From SVQP01 sp045603085 (GTDB taxonomy: Bacteria; Bacillota; Clostridia; Oscillospirales; CAG-272), in assembly GCA_045603085.1 (NCBI GenBank), contig JAZULL010000033.1:1-64000 (forward strand): a stretch of 64,000 nucleotides of DNA, read 5' to 3'. The position numbers were made by a program, and so were the translations under genes. The notes under the pieces were generated by a model. The model saw only the letters and a list, made by a program, of their open reading frames with translations, searched no databases and was not told the origin of the DNA. Each line of letters starts with the position of its first letter. Positions within the stretch are counted from its first letter, which is position 1. This document shows, piece by piece, positions 10,201 through 17,860 of the stretch.

Positions 10201-13200
10201 CCAACTGTACCGATCCCGTGTTTACGCTCAAGCAGGGTGATAGGATCCTGCCTGCCACACAGGAAGTCAACGGCAGGGCATGCACCTTTGTGGTATCTTC
10301 CGAGCATCTGGTTCCCAACCGGCCCATTTGTGCTACCATTACGGTTCGCCATGGCGAGGAAGTTCTGGAAATGACCAAGACGCTGAATATTAACGTCAAT
10401 AAGTTCGATTTCAGCAAGAATGACGTGAATACGGATGCGTCTTCCGAATTCAAGATGTCCGATCTGCCCAATTGGCTGGAGGCGATCGTAAACTCCGGCT
10501 CGCTGGAATTCAAGGTTAATGACAGCGTTAAGCTTGGCATGGACATTGAATTGACCGAGTCCGAGGTGCTGATTTCGATTGACGCCGATTTCTCAAAAAC
10601 CTTCCAGACCTCCGTGCCCTTGAAGGACGCGAAGGCGGGCTATGAGAAATACTACAAAAATGGCAAGGGAACGTATTTCTTTAGGATCATAGATCTTGAA
10701 AAGGGATTGACGTATGCCATTCGCTTCGCGCCTTCCGCGCAGGATACGTATACGTATTACCGTCTGCAGGTATATCCCACGGCGCTTGGCCGTCCTACCA
10801 AAGCAGATGACAAGTCTGTGGTTTACGGTGCGTTCAACGAGAGTAAGTTCATGCAATCGCTTCCTGAAGGAAGAATCAAATATGAAGCGAAGGCTTATGT
10901 GATCAAGACTGCTGCAAGCCTGTGGCTTACGGAAAACGGGAAGGACAGTCCGACACAGTTCCTGAATGGAAAAACCGTTGACTTAACCGGATTTAAGGCG
11001 CCCTACGAGGAATATGCCCGTCCCAAGGACAAGTATTCCACGGATCTGACACAAAAGTTTGGCCTGAATATTGGCGGACAGTTGGCGCTGGGTTACAGCG
11101 GGGAAGACGGCTTGACCGTTAAGTCCGGTAAGATCTACGGCTATATTACCTATCAGTTAGAGCACAACATCTACTTCTCTATCGGTGTGGTGCCTGTTGT
11201 TCTGACCATAGAATTGAACGGTAAGGGCGGCGTTGTTGCCACGCTTGCTCCGGATACGTCCGGAAAGTGGAGCTTCCGGGATCTTGCGCTCAGGGCAGAG
11301 GTAGATATAGAAGTCTCCTTTGGACTGAACCTGGCCATTGCGTCGGGAGGCATTTACGGTAAGCTCGGCTTTGTCGTGAATTACGTGATCTTGCCGGAAG
11401 AAAACATGACCGAGCTGGCATTCAGTGGCGAATTGGGCGTGTACGTCAAGGTTTGGCATTTCAAATATAGGCTATCTATCTTTAAAGGAACGTACGATTG
11501 CTTGACGGGAAATTGGGACAAGGAGCATATCTGGGATAGATTCAACGCGTCTCTATACATGCCGGAGCTGTACGAATACGGGGAAGACTGCAATATAGAT
11601 GCAAGACTTGCGTATATTGACGGCGAGCTGTACCAGTTCTACTTTGCTTCCGTAACCGATGCGCAGTACGACCAATACAATTCTACCAAGCTGATGTATT
11701 CGGTATACGACGCAACCGAGGATACGTGGAGTGAGGGTGTGCCGGTGGACGACAACGGCTATACCGATACAAGCTATATTGTGTACCGACATGACGGTCG
11801 CGTTTACGTTGCATACACCCAGCAGACCAAAAAGCTGGATGAAAACAGCGCAAACGATACGTATCAGACCTGCGAGGGTCTTTCCCTGAAGTGTATTGAG
11901 GTTACTGAGATGCTGAACGGCGCACAGCCCGATACCGTATTGGATGGCAAGGCTTCTCCCGAGTATAAGTACCTGCTGCAGATCGGCAGCATGAACGGCG
12001 CGCCGATCGTGGTTTGGGCAGAAAATGCCGATAATAACGTCTTCGGTACGTCTCCCGATAACTATTACGACGAGCAGACCGGAGAGTCCTACGTATTTGA
12101 AACGACTGCAAACTCTATTCATTATGCAAAATTGGAAAACGGCGTTTGGGTAGAGCAGGAATACGTGATTGACGGCCTTTCCTCCGTAACCGACATGGCG
12201 CTTGACGGAAGCATGCTGTACTACGTGATCGATACCGACGCGGACCTGGCAGACAACGCCGACAGCGTGCTGTACTGCGTGGATCTGGCTGACGGCAGCC
12301 ATACGACGACAACTGTCAGCGGCGTTTCCTCTGTGGAATGCACCGATGGCAACGTCACCTACTATTATGCAAACGAGTCTTGCCTTGCAAGCCCCGATCA
12401 AGAGCTGGCTTTGCCCATGCAGGGCAAATTCTCCGCAGGCTATTTGCCTCTGACCGATGCAAACGGTGATCTGATCGCCATGATCTATCAGGGCTCCAAG
12501 AACTGGGAGAAGGACGGTAAGACCGAGACCTGCTCTGTGATGTACGCAGTATTTAACGAGAACGGCACGTGGGGTGCGCCTGTCGAGATTTATTCTCCCG
12601 ATCAGGCAGACCGCTACGTTACAGGCTACGATGCGATTCGTTTGACCGACGGCCGCTTGATGCTGGCAATGCAGATCTGCGATGCAGACGGCAATACGGT
12701 CGATCACGTTACGGAGTTCTACGATCCCGACAAGGTCAATTTCGATTATACTTACGAGATCGATTATGAAAATCAGCAGATCCTGTATACCGTAACCAAC
12801 TTGGGCGGTCAGTCTGCAAGCTTCTCGCTTGAGCGTGGCGAATCTGCCACCGTTGCATCGGGTGAGAGCGCTGTGCTGGTCTACCAAATGGATAAGAGGG
12901 TGGGAGACACCGAAGCAACGCTTAAGGTCAGAGCGTCCCGCGACGGCGTAGTGCTCCGGACCCTGGAGAAGGGAACCGTTTCCACTGCTTACGTGGATCT
13001 GGTGCCTCTGTCCAAGCAGCTGGTCATCGGTGAGAATAACACCATGCTGATCGGCGTTCGCAATTACGGTAACATCACGTCCAAGGGTGGAACGCTCTAC
13101 ATCCTTTCGGGAGAAATTGCGTCTGAGTACGTGCTTGATGCTCAAAGAGAGCAAAAGCTGATCGAAAGTGCCATTTACAGTGTCGATTTGCCCGAGATCG

Positions 13201-16200
13201 GTGCAGGTCGTCTGGCATATTTTGAACTGCAGCTGGATGAGAGTCTGGTTACGGGCGGCGACGGTGTCATTTCGATGTTCGTTGTGCCCAATGGCGATGA
13301 GCCTCAGGCTTGCATTGAAAACAACCTGGATGCAATCTATCTGGACGAAATTACACAAACCACCTACGGTGAGCAGCCCGAGCCCGTTGAACCTGCTCCC
13401 GAGCTCTCCCTGACGTTGGACACCTTCTATAAGTACAGCGAGGAACAGCCTGTGCCGGCGGTTGGCATTGACGTCACGGTCATTGGCAAGAATACGGGAG
13501 ATATCAGTCTGATGCTGGGAGACACCCTGCTGACACCCGGTGATCTGACCGGTGAGGGTCAAAACGATTACGGTATCGTGGAGCACGGCACTTACAGCCG
13601 TACGCTGCGCATCCGTCCCGAATATCTCAACGGTCTTGAGGTGGGCGAGCATACCTTTAAGGTAATTGTTGGCGGTGTTGAGCTGCTCTTCACGGTCAAC
13701 GTAAAGGAATTCGAGATTAAGCAACCGGTTACTTACGAGGTGAAGTTCGTTTACGCCGATGGCGAAAAGATCTTCACTCTGCCCACCGAGCAAGAGGAGT
13801 ACGCCGCGTTCTTTGATTCGATTCCCCGGGGTTCGGATCAATTCCTCGGTTGGGACAGCGATAACGACGGTCAACCCGATGAATTTTCTTATGCGGAAAA
13901 GGAAACCGTATATACTGCACTTTACAGGCAGGAGCTTGTTACGTACGTGGTGACTTGGGTACTGGCTGACGGCTTGAACGTCACCAAGTCGTATGCCGAG
14001 GGAAGCATTCCCGTATGTCCGCAGACCAGCTATAAGGGGCAGGTGATCCGCGGTTGGACAACGGCCGAGGGAGAGACGGTGGATCCGATTCCTGCCGTCA
14101 ACGGACCTGCGACCTATTATGCGGTATATGACGCAAAGGTCAACACACTTTTGCTGATCGGTTCTCCCACTGTCGGAGGAGCGCTGCAGGCAGATCTTGC
14201 CTCTATCGGTTGGGAAGAGCTGACCGACCTGAAGTATCAGTGGTATCTGGACGGCGTTTCCATCACCGATGCCGACAAGGATACGCTTGACGTGCTGGGT
14301 GAGATGAAGGGTAAGACAGTGTGGCTGATCGTGACCGACAGCGAGGGCAGAATGGCGCAGTCTGAGCCTCTTGAGGTTTCCACACACGCGCATACCATGT
14401 TTTTCTATGCCTACACCGCACCGTCCTGTACGGTCGGCGGCAACGTTGCATATTGGTTCTGTCCCGTTTGCGACATTTGCTATCTGGATGCAGATTGCAT
14501 CAAGCAGATTGGTGCCGATCAGGTATGGCTGGCACCCATAGGTCACAAATATTATGACGTGGTAACGGATCCGACCTGCCTGAGTCAAGGCTACACCACG
14601 CATACGTGCAAAAACTGTGATCATACAGTGATCGACACTTACATTGAGGCTACGGGCCATAGCATGAGCGATTGGGCAGAGATCAAGCCTGCAACCTGTA
14701 CCGAAAACGGTCTGGAGGCCAGCAAGTGCGAGCATTGCGACTATAGTGAAACCCGTGTGATCGATGCGCTCGGCCACGCTTATGAAGCCGATTGGACGGT
14801 AGACGTTGAAGCTACGTGCATTTCTGCGGGCAGTAAGTCGCGTCATTGCACACGATGCGCTGCGGTTACCGACGTGACAGTAATCGAAATTCAACCTCAC
14901 TCTTTGTCCGAATGGGCAGAGAGCAAGACGGCAACCTGTACCGAAAACGGTCTGGAAACCCGCAAATGCGAGCAGTGTGATTATAACGAGACTCGTGTGA
15001 TCGAGGCCCTTGGTCACGATTACAGTGACGAGTGGACGACAGACCTTGAGGCAACCTGCATTTCTGCAGGCAGCAAGTCGCATCACTGTACACGTTGTGA
15101 TGCGGTTACCGATGTGACCGTGCTTGAAATCCTGCCGCACAGGCTGAGCGAGTGGACGCTGGATAAGGCACCCACCTGCACTGAGAACGGTATTGAGACG
15201 CGCCAATGCACCAATGGCGATTACTGCAGCTACAATGAAACTCGTATAATTGATGCACTGGGCCACGAATATGAGTCCCACTGGACGGTAGACGTTGAAG
15301 CCACTTGTATTTCTGCAGGAAGCGAATCCCGTCATTGCGAGCGCTGTGATGCAGTCACCGACGTACAGCTTGTTCCCATTACCGAGCATTCGATGAGTGA
15401 ATGGAGGAGCACTAAGGAAGCTACTTGCACTCACACCGGTCTGGAATATCGTGAATGCGCATATTGCCCTTATAACGAAACTCGTGTGATTGCGGCACTT
15501 GACCACAAGTATCAAGCTGAGTGGACGGTAGACGTTGAGGCTACCTGCACCTTTGCAGGCAGCAAGTCGCATCATTGCGAGCGCTGTGATGCAGTAACCG
15601 ACGTCACGGTCATTCCGATCCTTGACCATGAAATGAGCGTTTGGGCTGAGACTAAGCCGGCAACCTGCACCGAAAACGGTCTGGAGTACCGCAAATGTGC
15701 GCATTGCTCTTACAATGAGACGAGAACGCTTGAAGCGCTTGGTCATAACTTTGCAGAGGAATGGACGGTAGACGTTGAAGCCACCTGCACCTCTGCAGGC
15801 AGCAAGTCCCGCCACTGCGTGCGCTGCGATGCGACTGCAGACGTGCAGAGCATTGCGCTTACCGAACACAGATATGACGGCGGTAAGGTGACCGCACCTG
15901 CCGAGCCTGACCGCGAGGGTATCAGAACGACAACTTGTCTGGATTGCGGATATGCTTATACCGAAAGCATTGAAAAATCTGCACCCGAGATGGTTGAACA
16001 GTCTGCTACGGTTTGGAATTCCTGGTCCAAGAAGGATGAGCTGGTATTCCGCTCCAATGCCGCTTTCGAGGATTTCGTAGAGCTGAGAATCAACGGAGAG
16101 GTTGTCCCTGCGGATTGCTACACTGTGATCAAGGGTAGCATTAAGATTGTGATGGATCCCGAGTACGTGGCATCGCTCCAGAACGGCGACTATACGGTGG

Positions 16201-16364
16201 ATATCGTATCCAAGAACGGTGTTGCTTCCTCTACCTTCAAGGTGGAAAAGAAGACCGTCACGAATCCTTGGTTTGCGGTATGCTGTGTTTCCGGCATGAC
16301 TCTGCTGGCTGTTGCGGCAGGCTTTGTGCTCGCGATCATTCGCAAGCGTCGCGGCTTGCAATAA
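4236..16364 (+). CDS. giant cell-surface protein with BspA-type LRRs and Cys-rich tandem repeats
   Basis: One uninterrupted gene encodes 4042 residues. The ATG at 4236 is preferred over an upstream GTG because GAGGAGGT sits 5 bases before it and a signal peptide follows directly (FLTRLTSALFAVLMVFTAIP). In order: a GLUG-like module (about 57-180, e.g. FYILMNDIDLSG); a Gly/Ser/Thr-rich beta-helix-like stretch (about 200-440); scattered BspA-type leucine-rich repeats (about 550-1780, e.g. IGKAAFYRCKRLTSV); a carboxypeptidase-regulatory-like beta domain (about 1820-1930); long beta-rich regions including a possible beta-propeller (about 2440-2830); a CARDB-like domain (about 2840-3050); two Flg_new/InlB-like repeats (about 3165-3300); an Ig-like domain; five 80-residue Cys repeats (3475-3877); a final Ig-like domain; and one membrane helix with a basic tail (RKRRGLQ). 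No LPXTG motif is seen, so it is anchored by that helix. The likely role is host or glycan adhesion, which is inference. Confidence 0.85.
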   Translation: MKHSFLTRLTSALFAVLMVFTAIPATILTVWGEAMDGFGDYLAEQAPEKDNVTTFIYTAEDLDNIRNDLDGFYILMNDIDLSGREWVPIGDKDHPFTGTLLGSSYIISGMTISNLEGIAPASDGFYYLGLLGYHTGVIRDLVLESSVTADVSGKNAYVGSFAGYNAGKVLNCYDNMTKVYDLDTYTGDKNLTVGDCHTIMLKGSGGTYTGYTITVAETAFSGVTIILRDVNLTNCTIKASGNVDADVCIISYGTSNSISGVANSTTQTHAATVNLPKSKVSVLGSAPLDVYGGNGSTSTSLGVSHPGLMALVASDLYVKMDGCILTLCGGSGGRGLARTSSSLSTSTTFAALSALVCGGQGTRAIRTSSIIAVSEVDLSSGDGGTGGLFNYKIFGSSYLKIGGNGGNTVEPVDLSKTTIVGKARLFVGLPGRSGQGSFGMDGIREASWTEKTIDTVSGTVYTTDLNGKMTEETTEIVEPVMPAQPIYGYHTPNAAATLNLTRWDRTSSNYTQGSAGMTEYEGALYYGPAENPYAVLVRWIATERTICEIHPDTEYIYTGAFYVVNDSGVHVENRLTTVEIPKSVDAIGKAAFYRCKRLTSVVAKDVLVDVGREAFAECTSLTSVEWKDAPEKPLIDLGRYEKKYLDLTYNDQGELRLGYGVFAGCTSLTSIRIPEGVTEIPAMAFRGATKLQSVDFAESTTVIWREAFAGCERLEAADLGKMSALTAIKDHAFDGCTSLKSIYIPGTVQTIGEDVFENCSELERIEGQADAVYYPVIDHCLYEIDDPEAAEDARTYTLIKGCENSLITQHPEFLNDADADGFNVITVSGVRKHAFYNVDFNAPIAVPKNVVLEDDAFVNCSGEIIILPTTYNVNGFKNCDAGSLFTYSEPTADNQYRILLDGQLGESVYYIVYANKIDAEAVILVYGIGATYDYAVHKTIENDKILITSAVFDAQGKELPKALLSEELARDGTEIQVMGYVPKYLVIRDGVETIGTSVFYGMEPYLESIQLGEGLKKISAKAFDFTHGSTIALRNVTFEGDCPQIDQDAFLFHHSATALSELLVFTYDQDAAGWTYNGMPYTYYVEGQGLVTQKPDDPSARCFMVTGSENINYVNTAGYDKYGIQYALLGEEQYVDQGGKTKTVLTAQVIGYKATANGDKTIQIPHKILMNGNFYYVVSVAQDAFKDNTVLEQITIQTDVTADFIEDGESYGFDGVSSIHSGAFANCSALLYFVGDKLATLDEDAFTGVDYIVVNPATETHGWSTVIGQSTNVYTSRVLSGYTDADGIYYTVDLKNRTAIVGKKSDNSEESIANTSMSKKANVVIPEFVTYNDRLYKVVGFDRYAFYNNKSLESITISRFIGEGQTEAAPAIWDCTFRNTENLWQILVDYDNKYYQADGSMLLGNPLQAGEDQTIFTRLIKYPEGDNRPTLIVPDQVTVIENYAVAGNAYLKCVRLDDVTVVGSHAFWNCTNLDTLEGDYQLHDIGDSAFENTALKGIKFTDALATIGTRAFYNTDLEGTVELSAYAVQIGDSAFGRCSEITDFKFVDFGSGHPWPNNYDNSYWTVDGVLFGYTLTNSGTRVKTLLQYPASDTSKTDYDMSALAEDTVPVAIATEAFWGSKYLTKIRMHDRTALVGSQAFANCNRLTYVKLGADYRGSGDETTGQAGVFSYNLFVDSPALEEIEVAEQNQYFCHDSNGVLFSKALDVLYCYPAAVQRVNYRVPASVTKVYDSAFYGNTNIKQIVFNTTEPLSIGSRAFGSCSSLTEVYYITETVPTVGEKIYDNTPMRLQTLFKEEFQTRGWAAAVANSKWCERNIAAYRTIGTVPNATLKTNDYLLNLVGTDGAPLQDVYVIVTTYVESDLIDAWVPHKFYLHTDENGQVVFSTLDSDAQVRADIHVYAQKEGYFPYDYDLYIDTDMLISYLTLTKEPDVFGVSCEDRDIQSQTIDLNLQLRLEECGVTSFVNGEFITQDAETTYSDIPITVLGFWDSNCTDPVFTLKQGDRILPATQEVNGRACTFVVSSEHLVPNRPICATITVRHGEEVLEMTKTLNINVNKFDFSKNDVNTDASSEFKMSDLPNWLEAIVNSGSLEFKVNDSVKLGMDIELTESEVLISIDADFSKTFQTSVPLKDAKAGYEKYYKNGKGTYFFRIIDLEKGLTYAIRFAPSAQDTYTYYRLQVYPTALGRPTKADDKSVVYGAFNESKFMQSLPEGRIKYEAKAYVIKTAASLWLTENGKDSPTQFLNGKTVDLTGFKAPYEEYARPKDKYSTDLTQKFGLNIGGQLALGYSGEDGLTVKSGKIYGYITYQLEHNIYFSIGVVPVVLTIELNGKGGVVATLAPDTSGKWSFRDLALRAEVDIEVSFGLNLAIASGGIYGKLGFVVNYVILPEENMTELAFSGELGVYVKVWHFKYRLSIFKGTYDCLTGNWDKEHIWDRFNASLYMPELYEYGEDCNIDARLAYIDGELYQFYFASVTDAQYDQYNSTKLMYSVYDATEDTWSEGVPVDDNGYTDTSYIVYRHDGRVYVAYTQQTKKLDENSANDTYQTCEGLSLKCIEVTEMLNGAQPDTVLDGKASPEYKYLLQIGSMNGAPIVVWAENADNNVFGTSPDNYYDEQTGESYVFETTANSIHYAKLENGVWVEQEYVIDGLSSVTDMALDGSMLYYVIDTDADLADNADSVLYCVDLADGSHTTTTVSGVSSVECTDGNVTYYYANESCLASPDQELALPMQGKFSAGYLPLTDANGDLIAMIYQGSKNWEKDGKTETCSVMYAVFNENGTWGAPVEIYSPDQADRYVTGYDAIRLTDGRLMLAMQICDADGNTVDHVTEFYDPDKVNFDYTYEIDYENQQILYTVTNLGGQSASFSLERGESATVASGESAVLVYQMDKRVGDTEATLKVRASRDGVVLRTLEKGTVSTAYVDLVPLSKQLVIGENNTMLIGVRNYGNITSKGGTLYILSGEIASEYVLDAQREQKLIESAIYSVDLPEIGAGRLAYFELQLDESLVTGGDGVISMFVVPNGDEPQACIENNLDAIYLDEITQTTYGEQPEPVEPAPELSLTLDTFYKYSEEQPVPAVGIDVTVIGKNTGDISLMLGDTLLTPGDLTGEGQNDYGIVEHGTYSRTLRIRPEYLNGLEVGEHTFKVIVGGVELLFTVNVKEFEIKQPVTYEVKFVYADGEKIFTLPTEQEEYAAFFDSIPRGSDQFLGWDSDNDGQPDEFSYAEKETVYTALYRQELVTYVVTWVLADGLNVTKSYAEGSIPVCPQTSYKGQVIRGWTTAEGETVDPIPAVNGPATYYAVYDAKVNTLLLIGSPTVGGALQADLASIGWEELTDLKYQWYLDGVSITDADKDTLDVLGEMKGKTVWLIVTDSEGRMAQSEPLEVSTHAHTMFFYAYTAPSCTVGGNVAYWFCPVCDICYLDADCIKQIGADQVWLAPIGHKYYDVVTDPTCLSQGYTTHTCKNCDHTVIDTYIEATGHSMSDWAEIKPATCTENGLEASKCEHCDYSETRVIDALGHAYEADWTVDVEATCISAGSKSRHCTRCAAVTDVTVIEIQPHSLSEWAESKTATCTENGLETRKCEQCDYNETRVIEALGHDYSDEWTTDLEATCISAGSKSHHCTRCDAVTDVTVLEILPHRLSEWTLDKAPTCTENGIETRQCTNGDYCSYNETRIIDALGHEYESHWTVDVEATCISAGSESRHCERCDAVTDVQLVPITEHSMSEWRSTKEATCTHTGLEYRECAYCPYNETRVIAALDHKYQAEWTVDVEATCTFAGSKSHHCERCDAVTDVTVIPILDHEMSVWAETKPATCTENGLEYRKCAHCSYNETRTLEALGHNFAEEWTVDVEATCTSAGSKSRHCVRCDATADVQSIALTEHRYDGGKVTAPAEPDREGIRTTTCLDCGYAYTESIEKSAPEMVEQSATVWNSWSKKDELVFRSNAAFEDFVELRINGEVVPADCYTVIKGSIKIVMDPEYVASLQNGDYTVDIVSKNGVASSTFKVEKKTVTNPWFAVCCVSGMTLLAVAAGFVLAIIRKRRGLQ
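14658..15866 (+). repeat. five in-frame tandem repeats of about 240 bp (80-residue Cys/His modules)
   Basis: The units begin at H-S/E-M/L-S and are 80, 80, 83, 80 and 80 residues long. Each has the plan ATCTENGLE-x-R-KCxxCxYNETR-x-x-x-ALGH, then EWTVDVEATC-x-SAGSKSRHC-x-RCDAVTDV. Each unit carries about six cysteines in CxxC-like pairs and several histidines, which suggests metal binding or disulfide-stapled stalk modules. A shorter, more diverged module of the same type precedes the array (about 14390-14657), and another follows it (to about 15970). Near-identical DNA stretches such as the WTVDVEAT coding segment could drive copy-number change by recombination. Confidence 0.9.
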
Positions 16365-16390
16365 GCAAAAACCTTGATAAAAAGCCCTCC

Positions 16391-16427
16391 TTGGCGCACC
16401 TGCTTTATTGCAGGTGCGCCAACCTTA
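16391..16427 (+). terminator. intrinsic terminator of the surface protein gene
   Basis: TTGGCGCACCTGC (16391-16403) and GCAGGTGCGCCAA (16410-16422) form a perfect 13-bp stem with a TTTATT loop, then CCTTATT. It lies 26 bases after the stop codon. Confidence 0.8.
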
Positions 16428-16428
16428 T

Positions 16429-16543
16429 TCGCCGACGGCGAGAAATATGCACTTCGTGCGCGATATTGCCTTTGGCAAAGCAATAATATCACGCCGGGCA
16501 GTGCCGGGTATATCACTTGATTTGCATTTTTGCCTACAAATGC
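16429..16543 (+). repeat. hairpin array with ATATCAC-type linkers
   Basis: Short stems of unrelated sequence follow one another: TCGCC/GGCGA (16429-16441), TGCAC/GTGCG (16448-16460), TTGCC/GGCAA (16466-16478), a CCGG-type stem near 16495-16508, and GCATTT/AAATGC (to 16543). They are separated by linkers resembling ATATCAC or its reverse complement: CGATATT on the left, AATATCAC and TATATCACTT on the right. The linker therefore inverts across the middle. The design matches the arrays near 23300, 27000 and 38800. Confidence 0.55.
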
Positions 16544-16562
16544 AGTGCTTGTCAAGAAAAGA

Positions 16563-16590
16563 GGACAGAGAACGAAAACATTCTCTGTCC
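16563..16590 (+). terminator. hairpin GGACAGAGAA/TTCTCTGTCC
   Basis: A perfect 10-bp stem with an 8-base loop, followed by TTTGCCTGTTTG. It could be a second terminator before the vWA locus, or part of the local hairpin cluster. No gene is seen between 16365 and 16780. That 416-base stretch holds only terminators, the hairpin array and the vWA promoter. Confidence 0.5.
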
Positions 16591-16694
16591 TTTGCCTGTT
16601 TGCAGGAGTACGCTGCTCTATTACGAACACGCCTTCAGGTGGGTGAAAAAAGAGCAATATTCATAAAAAATCGCAATAATTTTGCGGGAAACTC

Positions 16695-16723
16695 TTGCAA
16701 CTTGTCAAATGCGGTGCTATAAT
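16695..16723 (+). promoter_or_regulatory. promoter of vWA gene 1
   Basis: TTGCAA (16695-16700), a 17-base spacer and TATAAT (16718-16723). The spacer pattern (CTTGCA...TGT.AAAT...GGTG) recurs before vWA genes 2 and 3. Confidence 0.75.
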
Positions 16724-16780
16724 GTGGGGAATGATTAGCAAATCAGTCATTTTAGTTTGCTTTATTTTAGGAGGTTTATT

Positions 16781-17470
16781 ATGGCAGTTAAACAGGCTTC
16801 GGGTTATAACATTGACGTTGTGCTTTGCATTGATAAAACGGGCAGTATGGCCCCCATTATTTATGAGTTTCAGCGCAACGCGCTGAACTTTTACAAAATG
16901 GTTACGAATGAAATGGATGCTTGGGATCATAGCGTTAACGCGCTACGCGTCAAGGTGATCGGCTTTGGTGACTACGACAGTGATAACCGACCCATGATGA
17001 TCTCAAAGTTCTTTACGCTTCCCGATGAAAGCAATGAGTTTGAGGCTTTCCTGAACGGTATCAATGCCGGGGGCGGCGGAGATGCTCCCGAAAATGCATT
17101 GGAAGCTCTGGCACATGCAATCAAGTCGGATTGGACTGAGGACGGCATCTATCGCAGACACGTGATTATGATGTTTACCGATGCCCCTGCACTTAAGCTG
17201 GGTGCACGCACCAACTTTGAAAACGACGACGAGCGCATTCCTATGCCTGCAGATCTTGTCGAGCTTGGCGAATGGTGGGAAGAAATGGAATTCAAGGCAA
17301 AGAGATGCGTTTTGTTTGCACCCGACTGCTATCCTTGGGGTGACCTGGCTGTTAATTGGGAGAATGTGGGAGGTATTCCCGTGGGCGTAGGCACAGGTTG
17401 CGATGATATTGATCTTGATGATGTAAGCAGGATGCTGATTCGCTCAGTTACTCAGGGTTTTCTATGGTAA
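16781..17470 (+). CDS. vWA domain protein 1 (TerY-like)
   Basis: A 229-residue cytosolic protein that is essentially one von Willebrand A domain. It has no signal peptide or membrane segment. The metal-ion adhesion site starts with DKTGS (residues 18-22) and continues with GGGDAPENALEALAHAI and MMFTDAPAL, so it should bind a divalent cation and a partner protein. It begins at ATG 16781 after AGGAGGTT. The closest relatives here are vWA 3, which is very similar over the whole length, and vWA 2. With a PP2C phosphatase and a kinase downstream, the arrangement matches the TerY-P triad (TerY vWA + PP2C + kinase) described by comparative genomics of tellurium-resistance-linked systems. No TerD-family genes are in the window. 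Its role as a phosphorylation-controlled scaffold is inference. Confidence 0.85.
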   Translation: MAVKQASGYNIDVVLCIDKTGSMAPIIYEFQRNALNFYKMVTNEMDAWDHSVNALRVKVIGFGDYDSDNRPMMISKFFTLPDESNEFEAFLNGINAGGGGDAPENALEALAHAIKSDWTEDGIYRRHVIMMFTDAPALKLGARTNFENDDERIPMPADLVELGEWWEEMEFKAKRCVLFAPDCYPWGDLAVNWENVGGIPVGVGTGCDDIDLDDVSRMLIRSVTQGFLW

Positions 17471-17517
17471 GTGAGTATTAATCTCAACAGTTAAATATCC
17501 AGTATCTTGAAAGAAAG

Positions 17518-17568
17518 GCACCTTGCTTGTGCATTTTGTGATTTGCGTGTGCGAGGAGCCTGCTTTTT
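17518..17568 (+). terminator. terminator after vWA gene 1
   Basis: GGCACCTTGC (17518-17527) can pair with GCGAGGAGCC (17551-17560) with one A-A mismatch, followed by TGCTTTTT. It lies 48 bases after the stop codon. The rest of the 390-base gap up to vWA 2 holds a second terminator and a promoter, and no gene. Confidence 0.5.
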
Positions 17569-17686
17569 CGAATAGGAACAGGAAAGCGGATTCGGAAAAA
17601 TGAAAAGCGGAAGCGTTGAAAAGCAGAGCCGTATCACCCAGCCAATCCTTTGAAAACTCAAGGGTCTTCAGGTACTGTACTCTTTT

Positions 17687-17728
17687 GCACAGCCAACCTG
17701 CTATAATGCAGGCTGGCTGTGCTTTTTT
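17687..17728 (+). terminator. strong intrinsic terminator between vWA 1 and vWA 2
   Basis: GCACAGCCA-A-CCTGC pairs with GCAGG-C-TGGCTGTGC around TATAAT, followed by seven T residues. This separates vWA 1 transcriptionally from vWA 2. Confidence 0.85.
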
Positions 17729-17780
17729 TGTTATTTGCCACTTGTTTTTCATATTTTGCCAATATTCAAACGACTGTTAC

Positions 17781-17809
17781 TTGCACTATGTGAAATTTTG
17801 TGTTATACT
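17781..17809 (+). promoter_or_regulatory. promoter of vWA gene 2
   Basis: TTGCAC (17781-17786), 17 bases, TATACT (17804-17809), with the same CTTGCA...TGT.AAAT...TGTG layout as the vWA 1 and vWA 3 promoters. Confidence 0.75.
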
Positions 17810-17860
17810 GGCAATAATATCCCAAATCAATTGGACTTGTTTATCAAGGAGGATTTTTAT

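Noticed and set aside
14658..15866. Tandem repeats as a non-coding satellite
   Set aside because: The repeats stay in frame, units are multiples of three, and changes are mostly at third codon positions or conservative. They are protein modules.
11553..16361. 1602-codon open frame antisense to the surface protein gene
   Set aside because: It is the exact shadow of the sense gene, without a ribosome binding site or promoter. The sense frame has a signal peptide, repeats and domains, and the antisense frame has none.
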